From: Pseudomonadota bacterium | Lineage (GTDB): Bacteria; Pseudomonadota; Gammaproteobacteria; Burkholderiales; JABEVD01 | Direction of reading: 5' to 3' | NCBI GenBank assembly: GCA_021811205.1 | Contig: JAJZPK010000020.1 | Location: 1-19,903, forward strand | DNA length: 19,903 nucleotides | Shown: one piece after another, positions 1-9,049 of the stretch | Layout: the number at the start of each line of letters is the position of its first letter | How positions within the stretch are numbered: position 1 is the stretch's first letter | The notes under the pieces: model-generated | What the model was told of the DNA's origin: nothing | What the model saw: only the letters and a program-made list of their open reading frames with translations | Database searches by the model: none | Position numbers and translations under genes: made by a program

Positions 1-23
1 AGAAGAATTTGGAGCGGGGCAAA

Positions 24-620
24 TCAGCCGCCCTTCGTGAAGCGGAAAACCGCCAGCGTGCCGAACAGATTCGGAAGGAAGGAGACGACCCCGCCGTTGT
101 TGATGACGATGCGATCGAGGATGTTCACGCCGTGACGCGCGCAGAAATCCTCGAAATCCCGGGTGGTGCAGAGCCTGATGTTGGGCGAGTCGTACCATTC
201 GAAGGGAAGATTGCTCGACACCGGCATCTTGCCGCGCAAAATCTGCAGCCTGTTCTGCCAGTAGCCGAAATTCGGGAAAGTGACGACGGCTTCCCGGCCG
301 ACTCTCAGCATCTCCTGCACGATGCTTTCCGTATTCTTCATCGCCTGCAAGGTCTGTGAAAGGATCACGTAATCGAATGACGACGATTCGAATCCGGAAA
401 GACCGGATTCGAGATCGCCCTGGATCACGTTGACCCTGTTCTTGACGCACGAGAGGATGTTGCTGTCGTCGATCTCGACGCCGTAGCCCCTGATGGCCCG
501 GTTCCTGGCAAGATAGGTAAGGAGCTCACCGTCCCCGCAGCCCAGGTCGAGCACTTTCGAGCCCGGCGCAATCCATTTCGAAATTGTTTCGAAATCGTGC
601 CTGACGGAAGCCGAATTCAT
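24..620 (-). CDS. metW: MetW, methionine biosynthesis methyltransferase-like protein
   Basis: This 198-residue protein has a class I SAM-dependent methyltransferase fold. The glycine-rich motif I (VLDLGCGDG) is at residues 23-31, the acidic end of strand 2 (VEID) at 48-51 and a QGDL motif at 67-70. The segment [12 protein letters not shown] near residue 115 is characteristic of MetW. MetW is always found with MetX. Its partnership with acyl-homoserine synthesis is known, but no methylation reaction is firmly established. The start codon overlaps the metX stop codon as ATGA (617-620), so the two are translationally coupled, and it is the last gene of the run that begins at gshA. Only 23 bases lie beyond its stop in the window, so any following gene or terminator is outside. 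Length is normal for the family and identity is confident; catalytic role is uncertain. Confidence 0.95.
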   Translation of the reverse strand: MNSASVRHDFETISKWIAPGSKVLDLGCGDGELLTYLARNRAIRGYGVEIDDSNILSCVKNRVNVIQGDLESGLSGFESSSFDYVILSQTLQAMKNTESIVQEMLRVGREAVVTFPNFGYWQNRLQILRGKMPVSSNLPFEWYDSPNIRLCTTRDFEDFCARHGVNILDRIVINNGGVVSFLPNLFGTLAVFRFTKGG

Positions 621-1756
621 GCCGTCTCCCTTCCCACATTTTCCATGTAGGCGCGCACCACGGCATGGTAATGTTCGTCGACCATCAGGAAAGAATCATG
701 GCCGTAGCTCGATGTGATCTCCGTGTAGCTCACGTTGAGTTCGTTGTCGAGCAGGGCTTTCACGATCTCTCTCGACCTCGCGGGAGAAAAGCGCCAGTCC
801 GAGGTGAATGAAATCACCAGGAAATCGCTTTGCGCAGCAGCGAAAGCACGCGCCAGGTCTCCTTCGTGCGCATGAGCCGGATCGAAATAGTCGAGCGCCT
901 TGGTCATCAAAAGATAGGTGTTCGCATCGAACTGGGTTGCGAACTTGTCGCCCTGATAGCGCAGATAGGATTCGATCTCGAACTCCACATCGTAGCCGTA
1001 ATTGTAAATACCCTTCTTCAATCCCCTGCCGAATTTCTTGGCCATGGAATCGTCAGAAAGATAGGTGATGTGGCCGAGCATTCTGGCAAGCCGCAACCCT
1101 CTTTTGGGGATGACATCGTGGGCATAGAAATTTCCGCCGTGGAAATCCGTATCGGTCAATATCGCCTGCCTCGCCACGTCGTTGAATGCGATGTTCTGCA
1201 CCGTCAGATTGGGGGCGCTCGCAATCGCCAGCACATGCCGCACCCTGTGGGGATGGCTGATCGCCCATTGAAGTGCCTGCATTCCGCCCAGGCTCCCCCC
1301 CACGACCGCAGCGAAGGCTTCGATGCCGAGATGATCGGCCAGCCTCGCCTGGGATTCGACCCAGTCATTGACCGTGACGACGGGAAAGGTCGCGCCATAG
1401 GGTCGCCCCGTTTTCGGATCGATGCTGGCAGGCCCCGTCGAACCATGGCATCCGCCGAGGTTGTTGACGCCGACCACGAAAAACACGTTCGTGTCGATCG
1501 GCTTGCCCGGCCCGACCATGTTGTTCCACCAGCCCGCCGATTTCGGATCCTCCGAATAGAAGCCTGCCACGTGGTGGTTTCCGGAAAGCGCATGGCAGAT
1601 CAGCACGGCATTCGACTTTGCTTCGTTCAGCTTGCCGTATGTCTCGAACACGAGCTCGAAAGAGTCGAGCACGGTACCGCTTTTCAGCGTGATCGGCGAG
1701 TCGAATTTGACGCGCTGGGGGATGACGATGCCGAGGGAATCCTGCATGTCAGGCAT
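617..1756 (-). CDS. metX: MetX, homoserine O-acyltransferase
   Basis: This 379-residue alpha/beta-hydrolase-fold enzyme acylates the hydroxyl of L-homoserine, the first committed step of methionine synthesis. The nucleophile is Ser155 in [12 protein letters not shown]. The other triad members are Asp320 (FTSDW) and His353 (SYGHDSFL). The segment [19 protein letters not shown] (97-113 region) is a family hallmark. Betaproteobacterial MetX enzymes are often succinyltransferases rather than acetyltransferases, and I cannot decide the acyl donor by eye. The assigned start overlaps the end of ptsI by 8 bases. An alternative ATG three codons later (1747) begins just past the ptsI stop, and neither has a strong ribosome-binding site, so coupling to ptsI translation is likely. 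MetW follows with a 4-base overlap. Confidence 0.96.
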   Translation of the reverse strand: MPDMQDSLGIVIPQRVKFDSPITLKSGTVLDSFELVFETYGKLNEAKSNAVLICHALSGNHHVAGFYSEDPKSAGWWNNMVGPGKPIDTNVFFVVGVNNLGGCHGSTGPASIDPKTGRPYGATFPVVTVNDWVESQARLADHLGIEAFAAVVGGSLGGMQALQWAISHPHRVRHVLAIASAPNLTVQNIAFNDVARQAILTDTDFHGGNFYAHDVIPKRGLRLARMLGHITYLSDDSMAKKFGRGLKKGIYNYGYDVEFEIESYLRYQGDKFATQFDANTYLLMTKALDYFDPAHAHEGDLARAFAAAQSDFLVISFTSDWRFSPARSREIVKALLDNELNVSYTEITSSYGHDSFLMVDEHYHAVVRAYMENVGRETA

Positions 1757-3461
1757 TCAGCTTGCTGAGCAGTACCCGGATTTTTTCGGGTTCGTCTGTT
1801 TTGAGCATTTTTTGCGTGATGGCTGCGATTTCACTGATGTTCGATTTTATCACCTGCTGCTTCACCATGAGCAGATTGGATGGGTGCATCGAGAACTCCC
1901 TGAGGCCGAAGCCGAGCAGCATGCGGGTCAGCTCGACGTCTCCAGCCATTTCCCCGCAGACCGCAACCGGCACGCCAGCCTGGTTGGCGCTCCGGATCAC
2001 GTGGGAGACGAGATGCAGCACTGCAGGGTGAAGCGGATCATACAGATGCGACACACTGTCGTCCGCACGGTCTATGGCCAGCGTGTACTGGATCAGGTCG
2101 TTGGTGCCGATCGAGAGAAAATCGAGCTTCTGCATGAACATCGGCAGAGCCAGCGCCGCAGCCGGTACTTCGACCATGCCGCCCACTTCCACGGCCTTGT
2201 CATAGGGGATATTGTCCGCATCCAGGCTTTGCTTCGCCTGTTCCAGCAAAAGAAGCGTCTGATTGAGTTCGGATGAGCTCGACAGCATCGGAATCAGTAT
2301 CCTCAGCTTGCCGTAATGCGAGGCGCGCAATATGGCGCGGAGCTGGGTTCTGAACACCTGCGGCTCGGCAAGGCAGAGCCTGATCGCCCTGAGCCCCAAA
2401 GCAGGATTTGCGCTCATGCGCGCAGCGCCCTTGAGGTGCTTGTCCGCCCCGAGATCGAGGGTGCGGATGGTGACGGGAAGCCCCTTCATTTCCTGGACGA
2501 CTTCGCGATAGAACTCGAATTGTTCGTCTTCGCCGGGAAGCTCGTCCCGATTGAGGAAAAGGAATTCGCTCCTGAAAAGACCGATGCCGGACGCCCCGCT
2601 TTCCTTGACCTGCTTGATGTCCTGGGGCAGCTCGATGTTGGCATGCAGGTGGATGTGCGTGCCGTCGAGGGTGGTCGAACGGCTCGACTTGATGCGCTTG
2701 AGCTTCTGCTTTCCCAGTTCCCACTGCTCCTGGAGCAGCTTGTATTCGGCGAGCACCGACTTGTCTGGATCGACGATGACCGCGCCTCTCGTGCCGTCGA
2801 TGATGAGCATATCATTGTCCCTGATCAGGCGTCTCGCATTGTGCAAGGCGACGATCGAAGGGATGTTGAGGCTGCGCGCAACGATCGTCGTATGGGAAGT
2901 CGTGCCGCCCAAATCGGTGATGAAGGCCGAGCATTGCAGCTCCTTGAGCAGCAGGACGTCTGCCGGACTCAGATCGTGCGCGACAAGAATGCTGCCCTGA
3001 TCCTTGCCCTGCTGCTGCCGCTGACCGAGCAGCGTCTTCAGCACCCGTTCCACGACCTGTACGATGTCGGCCTTGCGCTCCCTCAGGTAGCTGTCCTCTA
3101 TCTTGTCGAACTGGGCAAGCAGTCCGGTCATCTGCTGCTTGAGCGCCCATTCTGCATTGCAGTGCTGCGACTCGATGATTTTCTGCGGCGCTACGGAAAG
3201 CGTGGAGTCGGCCAGTATCATGAGATGCAGATCGAGGAAAGCGCCGAATTCGGCAGGGGAATCCGGGGGAATGGAGTCCCTCAACTCCTCGAGTTCCTCC
3301 TTCGTTGCCGCAACGGCAGCTTCGAAACGGGCAATTTCGGCAGGGATCATTTTCTGCGGCACGGTATAGTGCGACACATCGAGATGAGCGTGCGAGATCA
3401 GGTGGGCTCGCCCGATCGCGATCCCACCCGAGACGCCTGTTCCCTGAAGCATGAAACTCAT
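1749..3461 (-). CDS. ptsI: PTS enzyme I (phosphoenolpyruvate-protein phosphotransferase)
   Basis: This 570-residue cytoplasmic enzyme takes phosphate from phosphoenolpyruvate onto a histidine and passes it to HPr. The phosphorylated residue is His190 in [13 protein letters not shown]. The C-terminal PEP-binding barrel shows FRSEFLF (296-302), [11 protein letters not shown] (351-361), [12 protein letters not shown] (425-436), the [15 protein letters not shown] stretch (451-465) and the catalytic Cys502 in VCGEMAGD. Length matches the family (about 570-580). ptsH overlaps its start by 4 bases (ATGA) and metX overlaps its stop by 8. No sugar-specific EIIB or EIIC is present, so EI probably feeds a regulatory phosphorelay rather than sugar import. 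That last point is inference from one window. Confidence 0.98.
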   Translation of the reverse strand: MSFMLQGTGVSGGIAIGRAHLISHAHLDVSHYTVPQKMIPAEIARFEAAVAATKEELEELRDSIPPDSPAEFGAFLDLHLMILADSTLSVAPQKIIESQHCNAEWALKQQMTGLLAQFDKIEDSYLRERKADIVQVVERVLKTLLGQRQQQGKDQGSILVAHDLSPADVLLLKELQCSAFITDLGGTTSHTTIVARSLNIPSIVALHNARRLIRDNDMLIIDGTRGAVIVDPDKSVLAEYKLLQEQWELGKQKLKRIKSSRSTTLDGTHIHLHANIELPQDIKQVKESGASGIGLFRSEFLFLNRDELPGEDEQFEFYREVVQEMKGLPVTIRTLDLGADKHLKGAARMSANPALGLRAIRLCLAEPQVFRTQLRAILRASHYGKLRILIPMLSSSSELNQTLLLLEQAKQSLDADNIPYDKAVEVGGMVEVPAAALALPMFMQKLDFLSIGTNDLIQYTLAIDRADDSVSHLYDPLHPAVLHLVSHVIRSANQAGVPVAVCGEMAGDVELTRMLLGFGLREFSMHPSNLLMVKQQVIKSNISEIAAITQKMLKTDEPEKIRVLLSKLNA

Positions 3462-3727
3462 TCGCCTTCCCCGAAATAATCCTCGACCAAGGCAACCAGC
3501 GCTTCGATCGCCTGTGCTTCGTCGGTTCCATTGGTTTCGATCATGACTTTCGTCCCTTTGGTTGCGGCAAGCATCATCACGCCCATGATGCTTTTCGCAT
3601 TGACCCGCCGATTTCCTCTTGCGAGCCAGACTTCACATTCGAATTTTCCGGCAAGCTGTGAAAGCTTGGCGGATGCGCGCGCATGCAGCCCAAGCTTGTT
3701 GATGATCTCAACTTCCCGTTGCTGCAT
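3458..3727 (-). CDS. ptsH: HPr phosphocarrier protein
   Basis: This 89-residue small cytoplasmic phosphocarrier relays phosphate from enzyme I to EIIA. The phosphorylation site His15 lies in NKLGLHARASAK. Ser46 in VNAKSIMGVMML is the position phosphorylated by HPr kinase/phosphorylase in organisms that have it, and here the context is intact. Betaproteobacteria commonly carry HprK, so ATP-dependent control is possible, though no hprK lies in the window. The gene starts inside the last codons of the upstream EIIA gene (20-base overlap) and its stop overlaps the ptsI start as ATGA. Length and motifs are canonical. Confidence 0.98.
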   Translation of the reverse strand: MQQREVEIINKLGLHARASAKLSQLAGKFECEVWLARGNRRVNAKSIMGVMMLAATKGTKVMIETNGTDEAQAIEALVALVEDYFGEGE

Positions 3728-4121
3728 CTTGGAAGCCTCGGGTAAATGGAATGATGCCTTCTGTGCCGCCGCTCAAAGCCTTTTTGACCAGCACGTCGAG
3801 CGTCTCGTTCCGATAGGTCAGCGCACGCACGAGCATCGGCAGATTGACGCCGGCAATGCCTTCGACCTTTCCCGGCATCACCAGCTTGGATGCGATATTG
3901 CAAGGAGTCGCGCCATAGATGTCGGAAAAGACGAGGACCCCGTCTCCTTGATCGAGCTGCCTGATGAGCCGGATCGCCTGTGGAAGTATGGCCTGGGGAT
4001 CGTCGTGGACGCCGATGCCGAGCTGCATCAGATGCGGCGGCCTTTGTCCGATGACATGGCTGACGCAATGGATGAGACTCTCTCCCAGCGTACCGTGGGC
4101 AACGATCAGTATTCCTACCAT
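3708..4121 (-). CDS. PTS EIIA component, mannose (Man) family, orphan
   Basis: This 137-residue protein begins MVGILIVAHGTLGESL. His9 (AHG) corresponds to the phosphohistidine of EIIA-Man proteins, and the DIYGATPCN segment (about 84-92) is typical of the fold. I chose the ATG at 4121 because the family starts there and because it has a good Shine-Dalgarno (GGAGGGTGAAT before ATG); the open frame extends upstream only into apbE. Full mannose-family transporters also need EIIB, EIIC and EIID, none of which are here, so this is most likely a regulatory EIIA receiving phosphate from HPr. A 55-base gap separates it from apbE. A TAAAAT hexamer (4147-4142 on minus) in that gap could be a weak internal promoter, but no convincing -35 accompanies it. 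Confidence 0.93.
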   Translation of the reverse strand: MVGILIVAHGTLGESLIHCVSHVIGQRPPHLMQLGIGVHDDPQAILPQAIRLIRQLDQGDGVLVFSDIYGATPCNIASKLVMPGKVEGIAGVNLPMLVRALTYRNETLDVLVKKALSGGTEGIIPFTRGFQDAATGS

Positions 4122-4176
4122 ATTCACCCTCCAAAATATCAATTTTATCCCAAACTCGACCCTGCTTGATACGGCC

Positions 4177-5199
4177 TCAGTCGACCACGTCGAGGCCCGG
4201 TTCCTTTTTCTCGAAATGGATCCGCCCGCCGAATGACTTCGTGATGTGCACCTTGCCGCCGGAATCGATGAGCAGCGCATTTTCAACGCCCATTTCCCTT
4301 GCCGCTTCCCGCCATCCGTTCACCCCCGATATGAAGAGCGGCTTGGAATCGGCATCAGACAATGCGCCAGCATGCGCCCCCTTGGGAATGAGCACGGTGA
4401 CCGCTTCCACCCCTTGAGCAGGATAGCCCGTGCGCGGATCGATGATGTGGCAATAGCGCTTTCCGTCGAGGATGAAGTAGCGCTGATAGTCGCCGGACGT
4501 GCCGATCGCCTCCCCGTCTTTCAGGTCCAGTTCGGCGATCGCGCCAGGCCCTCTCGGGTTCTGGATGCCCACTCGCCAGGGGCGATCACCGTGGCGGCCG
4601 AGCGCCATGATGTTGCCGCCGATATTGATGAGGGCATCTTCAACGCCGGCTTTATGCAGCATTTTTGCAGCAACATCGAGCGCATAGCCCTTGGCGAACC
4701 CGCCGAAATCGAGCCTTACGGCAGGATTCTTGCTGTAGGCCGTGCCATTTTCGATGGTAATGTCATCCATTACGGGATGCGCCTGAACGAGCTTCCTGAT
4801 TTCTTCAGGATCGGGCTTCACGGGCTTGAATTCGTCGTTCTGGAACCCCCACAGCTTGATCAGGTTTCCGATTGCAGGATTGAACAACCCTTTCGATCTG
4901 TCCGAAAGCCTGGTCGCATCGACGATGATTGTTTCGAGATCAGGTGTTATTTTTTCCTTTTTGCCTTCTCGAAAGGCCTCGTTGAGTGCGGTCACTTCGC
5001 TCGGCTTCCAGGCATGCAGCGCGACATGCATCTCGGAAAATTTCCGCATCACGCTGTCGATCGCGGCGTCCGCTTCCGATTTGTCCTTGCCGTAAATGCT
5101 CACTTCCACGAGCGTGCCGAAAACATAGCGCTGCTGCTGATAGACTTGATGATTGGCGCAGCCGGAAAGAAAAAGAAGCGCTATGAAAATCAGGCGCAT
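4177..5199 (-). CDS. apbE: ApbE-family FAD:protein FMN transferase, lipoprotein
   Basis: This 340-residue protein begins with a lipoprotein signal peptide (MRLIFIALLFLSGC, lipobox Cys14), so it is probably anchored in the periplasm. ApbE enzymes split FAD and attach FMN covalently to Thr/Ser of partner flavoproteins such as NqrB/C or RnfG. Recognisable motifs are FNPAIG (106-111), LDFGGFAKGYALD (163-175), INIGGN (191-196), TSGDYQRYF (234-242), HIIDPRTGYP (251-260) and SDADSKPLFISG (281-292). In the last motif, many ApbE proteins read ADALST, with Asp and Thr binding magnesium; here Asp is kept and Lys286 stands at the Thr position. The start lies inside the end of gshB (10-base overlap). No Nqr/Rnf target gene is in view. 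Confidence 0.93.
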   Translation of the reverse strand: MRLIFIALLFLSGCANHQVYQQQRYVFGTLVEVSIYGKDKSEADAAIDSVMRKFSEMHVALHAWKPSEVTALNEAFREGKKEKITPDLETIIVDATRLSDRSKGLFNPAIGNLIKLWGFQNDEFKPVKPDPEEIRKLVQAHPVMDDITIENGTAYSKNPAVRLDFGGFAKGYALDVAAKMLHKAGVEDALINIGGNIMALGRHGDRPWRVGIQNPRGPGAIAELDLKDGEAIGTSGDYQRYFILDGKRYCHIIDPRTGYPAQGVEAVTVLIPKGAHAGALSDADSKPLFISGVNGWREAAREMGVENALLIDSGGKVHITKSFGGRIHFEKKEPGLDVVD

Positions 5200-6131
5200 C
5201 TACGCTCCAGAAGATCAACCATCATTTTCGCCACGTCGTATCCCGTCTGGTCATGAATTTCCTGCATGCAGGTCGGGCTTGTGACGTTGATCTCGGTGAG
5301 ATAGTCTCCGATCACATCCAGTCCGGCAAGCAGAATCCCGTCCGCTTCGAGAATCGGCCCGATTGCTTTCGCGATCTCGAGATCACGGTCGGACAGGGGT
5401 CTGGCCACCCCTTTCCCGCCGGAAGCCAGATTCCCCCGGGTCTCTCCCTGCTTGGGAATTCTGGCGAGGCAAAACGGGGCAGCCTCCCCGCCAACGACCA
5501 GGATGCGCTTGTCTCCAGCCTCTATTTCCGGAACGAAACGCTGCGCCATGACCGTTTTCTTGCCGTACAGCGTCGCCGTCTCGATGATGACGCCGATGTT
5601 CGGATCGTGCTGCTTCATCCTGAACACCCCTGCCCCGCCCATGCCATCCAGCGGTTTGACGATGATGTCCCCGTGAATTTCAAGGAAATCGCGGATCGCT
5701 TCCCCGCTTCTCGCGACCAGTGTGGGAGGCGTGAATTCGGGAAATTTCGCAATCGCGAGCTTTTCGTTCCAGTTTCTGAGCGAGCCAGGCCTGTTGACGA
5801 TCCGAGCCCCCCGCCTTTCGGCAATTTCGAGCAACTGGGTCGCGTAATAATATTCCATGTCGAATGGCGGATCCTTGCGCATCATGACCGCGTCATATTC
5901 GCCAAGATCGGACATGATGGATTGACCCGGCTCGTACCAGGAAGGAGTTTTCCCGGTGAGAAAGATTTCAGTGCATGCGGCAAACACGACCCCATGCTTC
6001 AGTACCATGTCTTCCTGATGAAAAACATGGATTGTGTGCCCCCGCCTCGCCGCTTCGCGCATCATCGCATAGCTCGAATCCTTCTTGATATTGAAGGTCT
6101 CGAGCGGGTCGACGAAAAATGCGAGTTTCAT
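5190..6131 (-). CDS. gshB: Glutathione synthetase (ATP-grasp)
   Basis: This 313-residue cytoplasmic enzyme joins glycine to gamma-glutamylcysteine using ATP, the second step of glutathione synthesis. It closely resembles E. coli GshB (316 residues). The N-terminal segment has NIKKDSSYAM (14-23). RKDPPFDMEY follows at 85-94, then the ATP-grasp loop KPLDGMGGAGVF (159-170), NLASGG (234-239) and the metal-binding EINVTSPT (280-287). The start codon overlaps the gshA stop as ATGA, placing both glutathione genes in one coupled unit, and its end overlaps apbE by 10 bases. Nothing is missing or unusual. Confidence 0.97.
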   Translation of the reverse strand: MKLAFFVDPLETFNIKKDSSYAMMREAARRGHTIHVFHQEDMVLKHGVVFAACTEIFLTGKTPSWYEPGQSIMSDLGEYDAVMMRKDPPFDMEYYYATQLLEIAERRGARIVNRPGSLRNWNEKLAIAKFPEFTPPTLVARSGEAIRDFLEIHGDIIVKPLDGMGGAGVFRMKQHDPNIGVIIETATLYGKKTVMAQRFVPEIEAGDKRILVVGGEAAPFCLARIPKQGETRGNLASGGKGVARPLSDRDLEIAKAIGPILEADGILLAGLDVIGDYLTEINVTSPTCMQEIHDQTGYDVAKMMVDLLERRCA

Positions 6132-7396
6132 GCCGTTCTCTCGAGTTCGATCGCAGCCGCGAGCAGCGCCAGCCGCGCGACCACGCCATAGGCATAAAAG
6201 CGGTTGGGGGGCGTATTCGGGTTCGCCTTCGAATCAGGGAGAGAGCAGGTCGTCTCGAAGGCAAGGGGTACGAAATGCATGCCTGGCGCATTCAGGTTCT
6301 CGTCCTTCCCGCGCCCCGTGTGCACCCTGTAGAAACCGCCCACGACGAAATGATCGATCATGTAGACGACTGGTTCAGCCACGGCCTCGTTGATGCTCTC
6401 GAATGTATGCACGCCTTCCTGGATCAGCACATGGGAAACGGGCACGCCCTCCTTGATGACCGCCATCTTGTTGCGCTGTTTCCTGTTGAGCCCCGTCACC
6501 TCTTCCGGGCTCCTGACGCTCATCACGCCCATGCCGTAAGTGCCCGCATCCGCCTTCACGATGACGAAGGGTTCCTCCTTGATGCCGTACTCGGCATACT
6601 TCTTCCTGGTCTTCTCGAGTATCGCACCGACATGGGATGACAGACACTCTTCCCCCAGTCTTTCCTGGAAATTCACCTTCACGCAGGTTTCGAAGTAGGG
6701 GTTGATGAGCCAGGGATCGATGCCGATCAGGCTGGAAAATTCTTCGGCCACTTCATTGTAGGCGGAAAAATGATTCGATTTTCTTCTCGTGGCCCATCCG
6801 GCATGAAGAGGAGGCAGAATGGTCTGCTCGATGTTCTGCAGGATTTCAGGAATGCCGGAAGAAAGATCGTTGTTGAGCAGAACGATGCAGGGATCGAAAC
6901 CATCCAGACCCAGGCGATTCCCGTTCCTTTTGACGGGCTCGAGAAGCAGGCTTTCCCCGTTAGGCAGAAGAAACTCCGTCGGGGATTCGATCTCGGGCAT
7001 CAATGTGCCGATTCTCACCTTCATGCCCGACAGCTTCAGGATATGGGCAAGCGAAGCCACGTTCTGCAGATAATACAGGTTACGGGTGTGATTCTCGGGA
7101 ATAAGCAGCGCGCCCCTTGCATCCGGGCAAACTTTCTCGATCGCCGACATCATCGCCTGCACGCAAAGCGGCATGAACTCGGGATTCAGGTTGTTGAAGC
7201 CGCCCGGGTAAAGATTGGTGTCGACGGGAGCGAGCTTGAAGCCGCTGTTTCTCAAATCGACGGAAGCATAAAAGGGAGCGGCATGCTCCTGCCATGCGCC
7301 CCTCAGCCAGTGCTCGATCGACGGCATCGCATCGATGATTTTTTTCTCCAGATCGAGCAGCGCGCCGCTCAATGCAGTTGTCAGATGGGGAACCAT
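6128..7396 (-). CDS. gshA: Glutamate-cysteine ligase, Acidithiobacillus/Thiobacillus type
   Basis: This 422-residue enzyme catalyses the ATP-dependent condensation of glutamate and cysteine, the first step of glutathione synthesis. It does not look like the E. coli GshA class. It fits the shorter family first described from Acidithiobacillus ferrooxidans and common in betaproteobacteria. Segments I rely on are VDTNLYPGGFNNLN (58-71), LIPENHTRN (98-106), RRKSNHFSAYNEV (204-216), the nucleotide-binding-like VKADAGTYGMGVMSV (280-294) and VGGFYRVH (352-359). The ATG at 7396 is preceded by GGAAGGACAA, a good ribosome-binding site. It is the first gene of the minus-strand run and is divergent from ybiT across 57 bases, so the promoter of the long operon should lie there or inside the ybiT start. 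Confidence 0.92.
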   Translation of the reverse strand: MVPHLTTALSGALLDLEKKIIDAMPSIEHWLRGAWQEHAAPFYASVDLRNSGFKLAPVDTNLYPGGFNNLNPEFMPLCVQAMMSAIEKVCPDARGALLIPENHTRNLYYLQNVASLAHILKLSGMKVRIGTLMPEIESPTEFLLPNGESLLLEPVKRNGNRLGLDGFDPCIVLLNNDLSSGIPEILQNIEQTILPPLHAGWATRRKSNHFSAYNEVAEEFSSLIGIDPWLINPYFETCVKVNFQERLGEECLSSHVGAILEKTRKKYAEYGIKEEPFVIVKADAGTYGMGVMSVRSPEEVTGLNRKQRNKMAVIKEGVPVSHVLIQEGVHTFESINEAVAEPVVYMIDHFVVGGFYRVHTGRGKDENLNAPGMHFVPLAFETTCSLPDSKANPNTPPNRFYAYGVVARLALLAAAIELERTA

Positions 7397-7419
7397 TTGT
7401 CCTTCCGTCCCTCGCAGGA

Positions 7420-7428
7420 TGTTAAAAT
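7420..7428 (+). promoter_or_regulatory. Candidate extended -10 promoter for ybiT
   Basis: In the 57-base gap between divergent gshA and ybiT, the plus strand reads TG-T-TAAAAT: an extended -10 (TGn) followed by a hexamer matching TATAAT at five of six positions. Transcription would start near 7435, leaving a leader of about 19 bases before the ybiT ATG at 7454. No convincing -35 is present, since TTGTCC at 7397 lies 20 bases upstream, which is too far. Extended -10 promoters can work without one. Moderate confidence. Confidence 0.45.
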
Positions 7429-7453
7429 GGGCTTTTGCAAACCTCTTTAAGTC

Positions 7454-9049
7454 ATGCTTACCACTTCCAATATTACCATGCAGTTCGGGGCCAAGCCCCT
7501 TTTCGAGAATGTCTCGGTCAAATTCGGGGAAGGCAACCGCTATGGCCTGATCGGCGCGAACGGCTGCGGCAAATCGACATTCCTCAAGATCCTGGGCGGC
7601 GACCTTGAAGCCAGCTCCGGAAACGTTTCGATCGATACGGGGGAGCGGCTAGGCAAGCTGCGCCAGGATCAATTCGCATTCGAAGAGCACCGGGTAATCG
7701 ATACGGTCATCATGGGCCACGAGGAATTGTGGCACATCATGCAGGAGCGGGAAAGGATATACGGCCTTCCCGAAATGAGCGAGGAAGACGGCATCCTGGT
7801 CGCCGAACTCGAAGGGCGCTTTGCCGAACTCGACGGCTATACTGCCGAGTCGAGGGCCGGCGACCTGCTCCTCGGGGTGGGGATCCCTATCGAGCAGCAT
7901 CATGGACTGATGCGGGAAATCGCGCCAGGATTCAAGCTCAGGGTTCTGCTTGCCCAGGTGCTGTTCTCGGACCCCGACATCATGCTGCTCGACGAGCCTA
8001 CCAACAACCTCGACATCAACAGCATCCGCTGGCTGGAGGGCATCCTCAACGAGCGCGGCAACACCATGATCATCATCTCGCACGACCGGCATTTTTTGAA
8101 CAGCGTCTGCACCCACATGGCCGATCTCGATTACGGCGAAATCAGGGTCTACCCGGGCAACTACGACGACTACATGATCGCCTCGACCCAGGCAAGGGAG
8201 CGGCTGGTCGCCGACAATGCCAAGAAGAAAGCGCAGATCGCGGAGCTCCAGTCCTTCGTGAGCCGCTTCTCGGCGAACGCATCCAAGGCAAGACAGGCGA
8301 CATCGCGCGCAAGACAGATCGACAAGATCAAGCTAGAGGAAATCAAGCCATCCAGCCGCGTTTCTCCCTATATCCGCTTCGAGCTCGACAAGCCATTGAA
8401 GCGCCTCGCATTGGAAGTGTCGCATCTTGCCAAGGGATTCGACGGCAGGGAAGTGCTCAAGAATGTAAACCTCATGGTCGACGCCGAAGACAGGATCGCC
8501 GTCATCGGACCCAACGGCATCGGCAAGACGACGCTGCTTCGCTCCATCGTCGGCGATCTTCCCATCGATTCCGGGGAAGTCAAATGGGCGGAAAAGGCAG
8601 AGATCGGCTATTTCGCCCAGGATCATTCCGCTGACTTCGAGGAAGACATGACCGTATTCGACTGGATGCGCCAGTGGGGAAAACCCGGAGATGACGACCA
8701 GGCGATCAGAGGAACCCTGGGGCGCCTGCTCTTTTCAGGCGACGACGCCAAGAAAAGCGTCAAGGTCCTCTCCGGGGGGGAAAAAGGCAGAATGCTCTTC
8801 GGCAAGCTGATCCTTTCACGTCCCAATGTGCTGGTGATGGACGAGCCTACCAACCATCTCGACATGGAATCGATCGAATCGCTGAATCTCGCCCTCGAGC
8901 TTTTCAAGGGAACCCTGATTTTCGTGAGCCACGACCGGGAATTCGTCTCCTCGCTTGCCAACCGGATCATCGAGCTCACCCCCTCCGGCATCAGTGACTA
9001 CCACGGCAATTACGAGGACTATCTGGTCAATTCAGGAATTCGGAGCTGA
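7454..9049 (+). CDS. ybiT: YbiT-type ABC-F ATPase (ribosome-associated)
   Basis: This 531-residue protein has two ABC domains and no membrane segments, and it follows E. coli YbiT (530 residues) closely along its length. Domain 1 has Walker [10 protein letters not shown] (34-42) and Walker B LLDEPTNN (178-185). Its signature is degenerate ([12 protein letters not shown], 157-168), as in YbiT. The lysine/arginine-rich linker (about 240-300) is the P-site tRNA interaction motif. Domain 2 has GPNGIGKTT (352-360), LSGGEKGRM (439-447), [10 protein letters not shown] (461-470) and His493 (SHD). ABC-F proteins bind the ribosomal E site and relieve or gate stalled translation; the role of YbiT itself is less settled. 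No clear Shine-Dalgarno precedes the ATG. The last 23 bases overlap the end of the convergent DUF3422 gene. Confidence 0.96.
   Translation: MLTTSNITMQFGAKPLFENVSVKFGEGNRYGLIGANGCGKSTFLKILGGDLEASSGNVSIDTGERLGKLRQDQFAFEEHRVIDTVIMGHEELWHIMQERERIYGLPEMSEEDGILVAELEGRFAELDGYTAESRAGDLLLGVGIPIEQHHGLMREIAPGFKLRVLLAQVLFSDPDIMLLDEPTNNLDINSIRWLEGILNERGNTMIIISHDRHFLNSVCTHMADLDYGEIRVYPGNYDDYMIASTQARERLVADNAKKKAQIAELQSFVSRFSANASKARQATSRARQIDKIKLEEIKPSSRVSPYIRFELDKPLKRLALEVSHLAKGFDGREVLKNVNLMVDAEDRIAVIGPNGIGKTTLLRSIVGDLPIDSGEVKWAEKAEIGYFAQDHSADFEEDMTVFDWMRQWGKPGDDDQAIRGTLGRLLFSGDDAKKSVKVLSGGEKGRMLFGKLILSRPNVLVMDEPTNHLDMESIESLNLALELFKGTLIFVSHDREFVSSLANRIIELTPSGISDYHGNYEDYLVNSGIRS

Noticed and set aside
830..1768. 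Plus-strand open frame (312 codons) opposite metX
   Set aside because: It mirrors metX codons; the predicted protein has no coherent hydrophobic core or family motif.
2316..3479. Plus-strand open frame (387 codons) opposite ptsI
   Set aside because: It is the complement of the well-conserved ptsI, with no recognisable motif and no ribosome-binding site.
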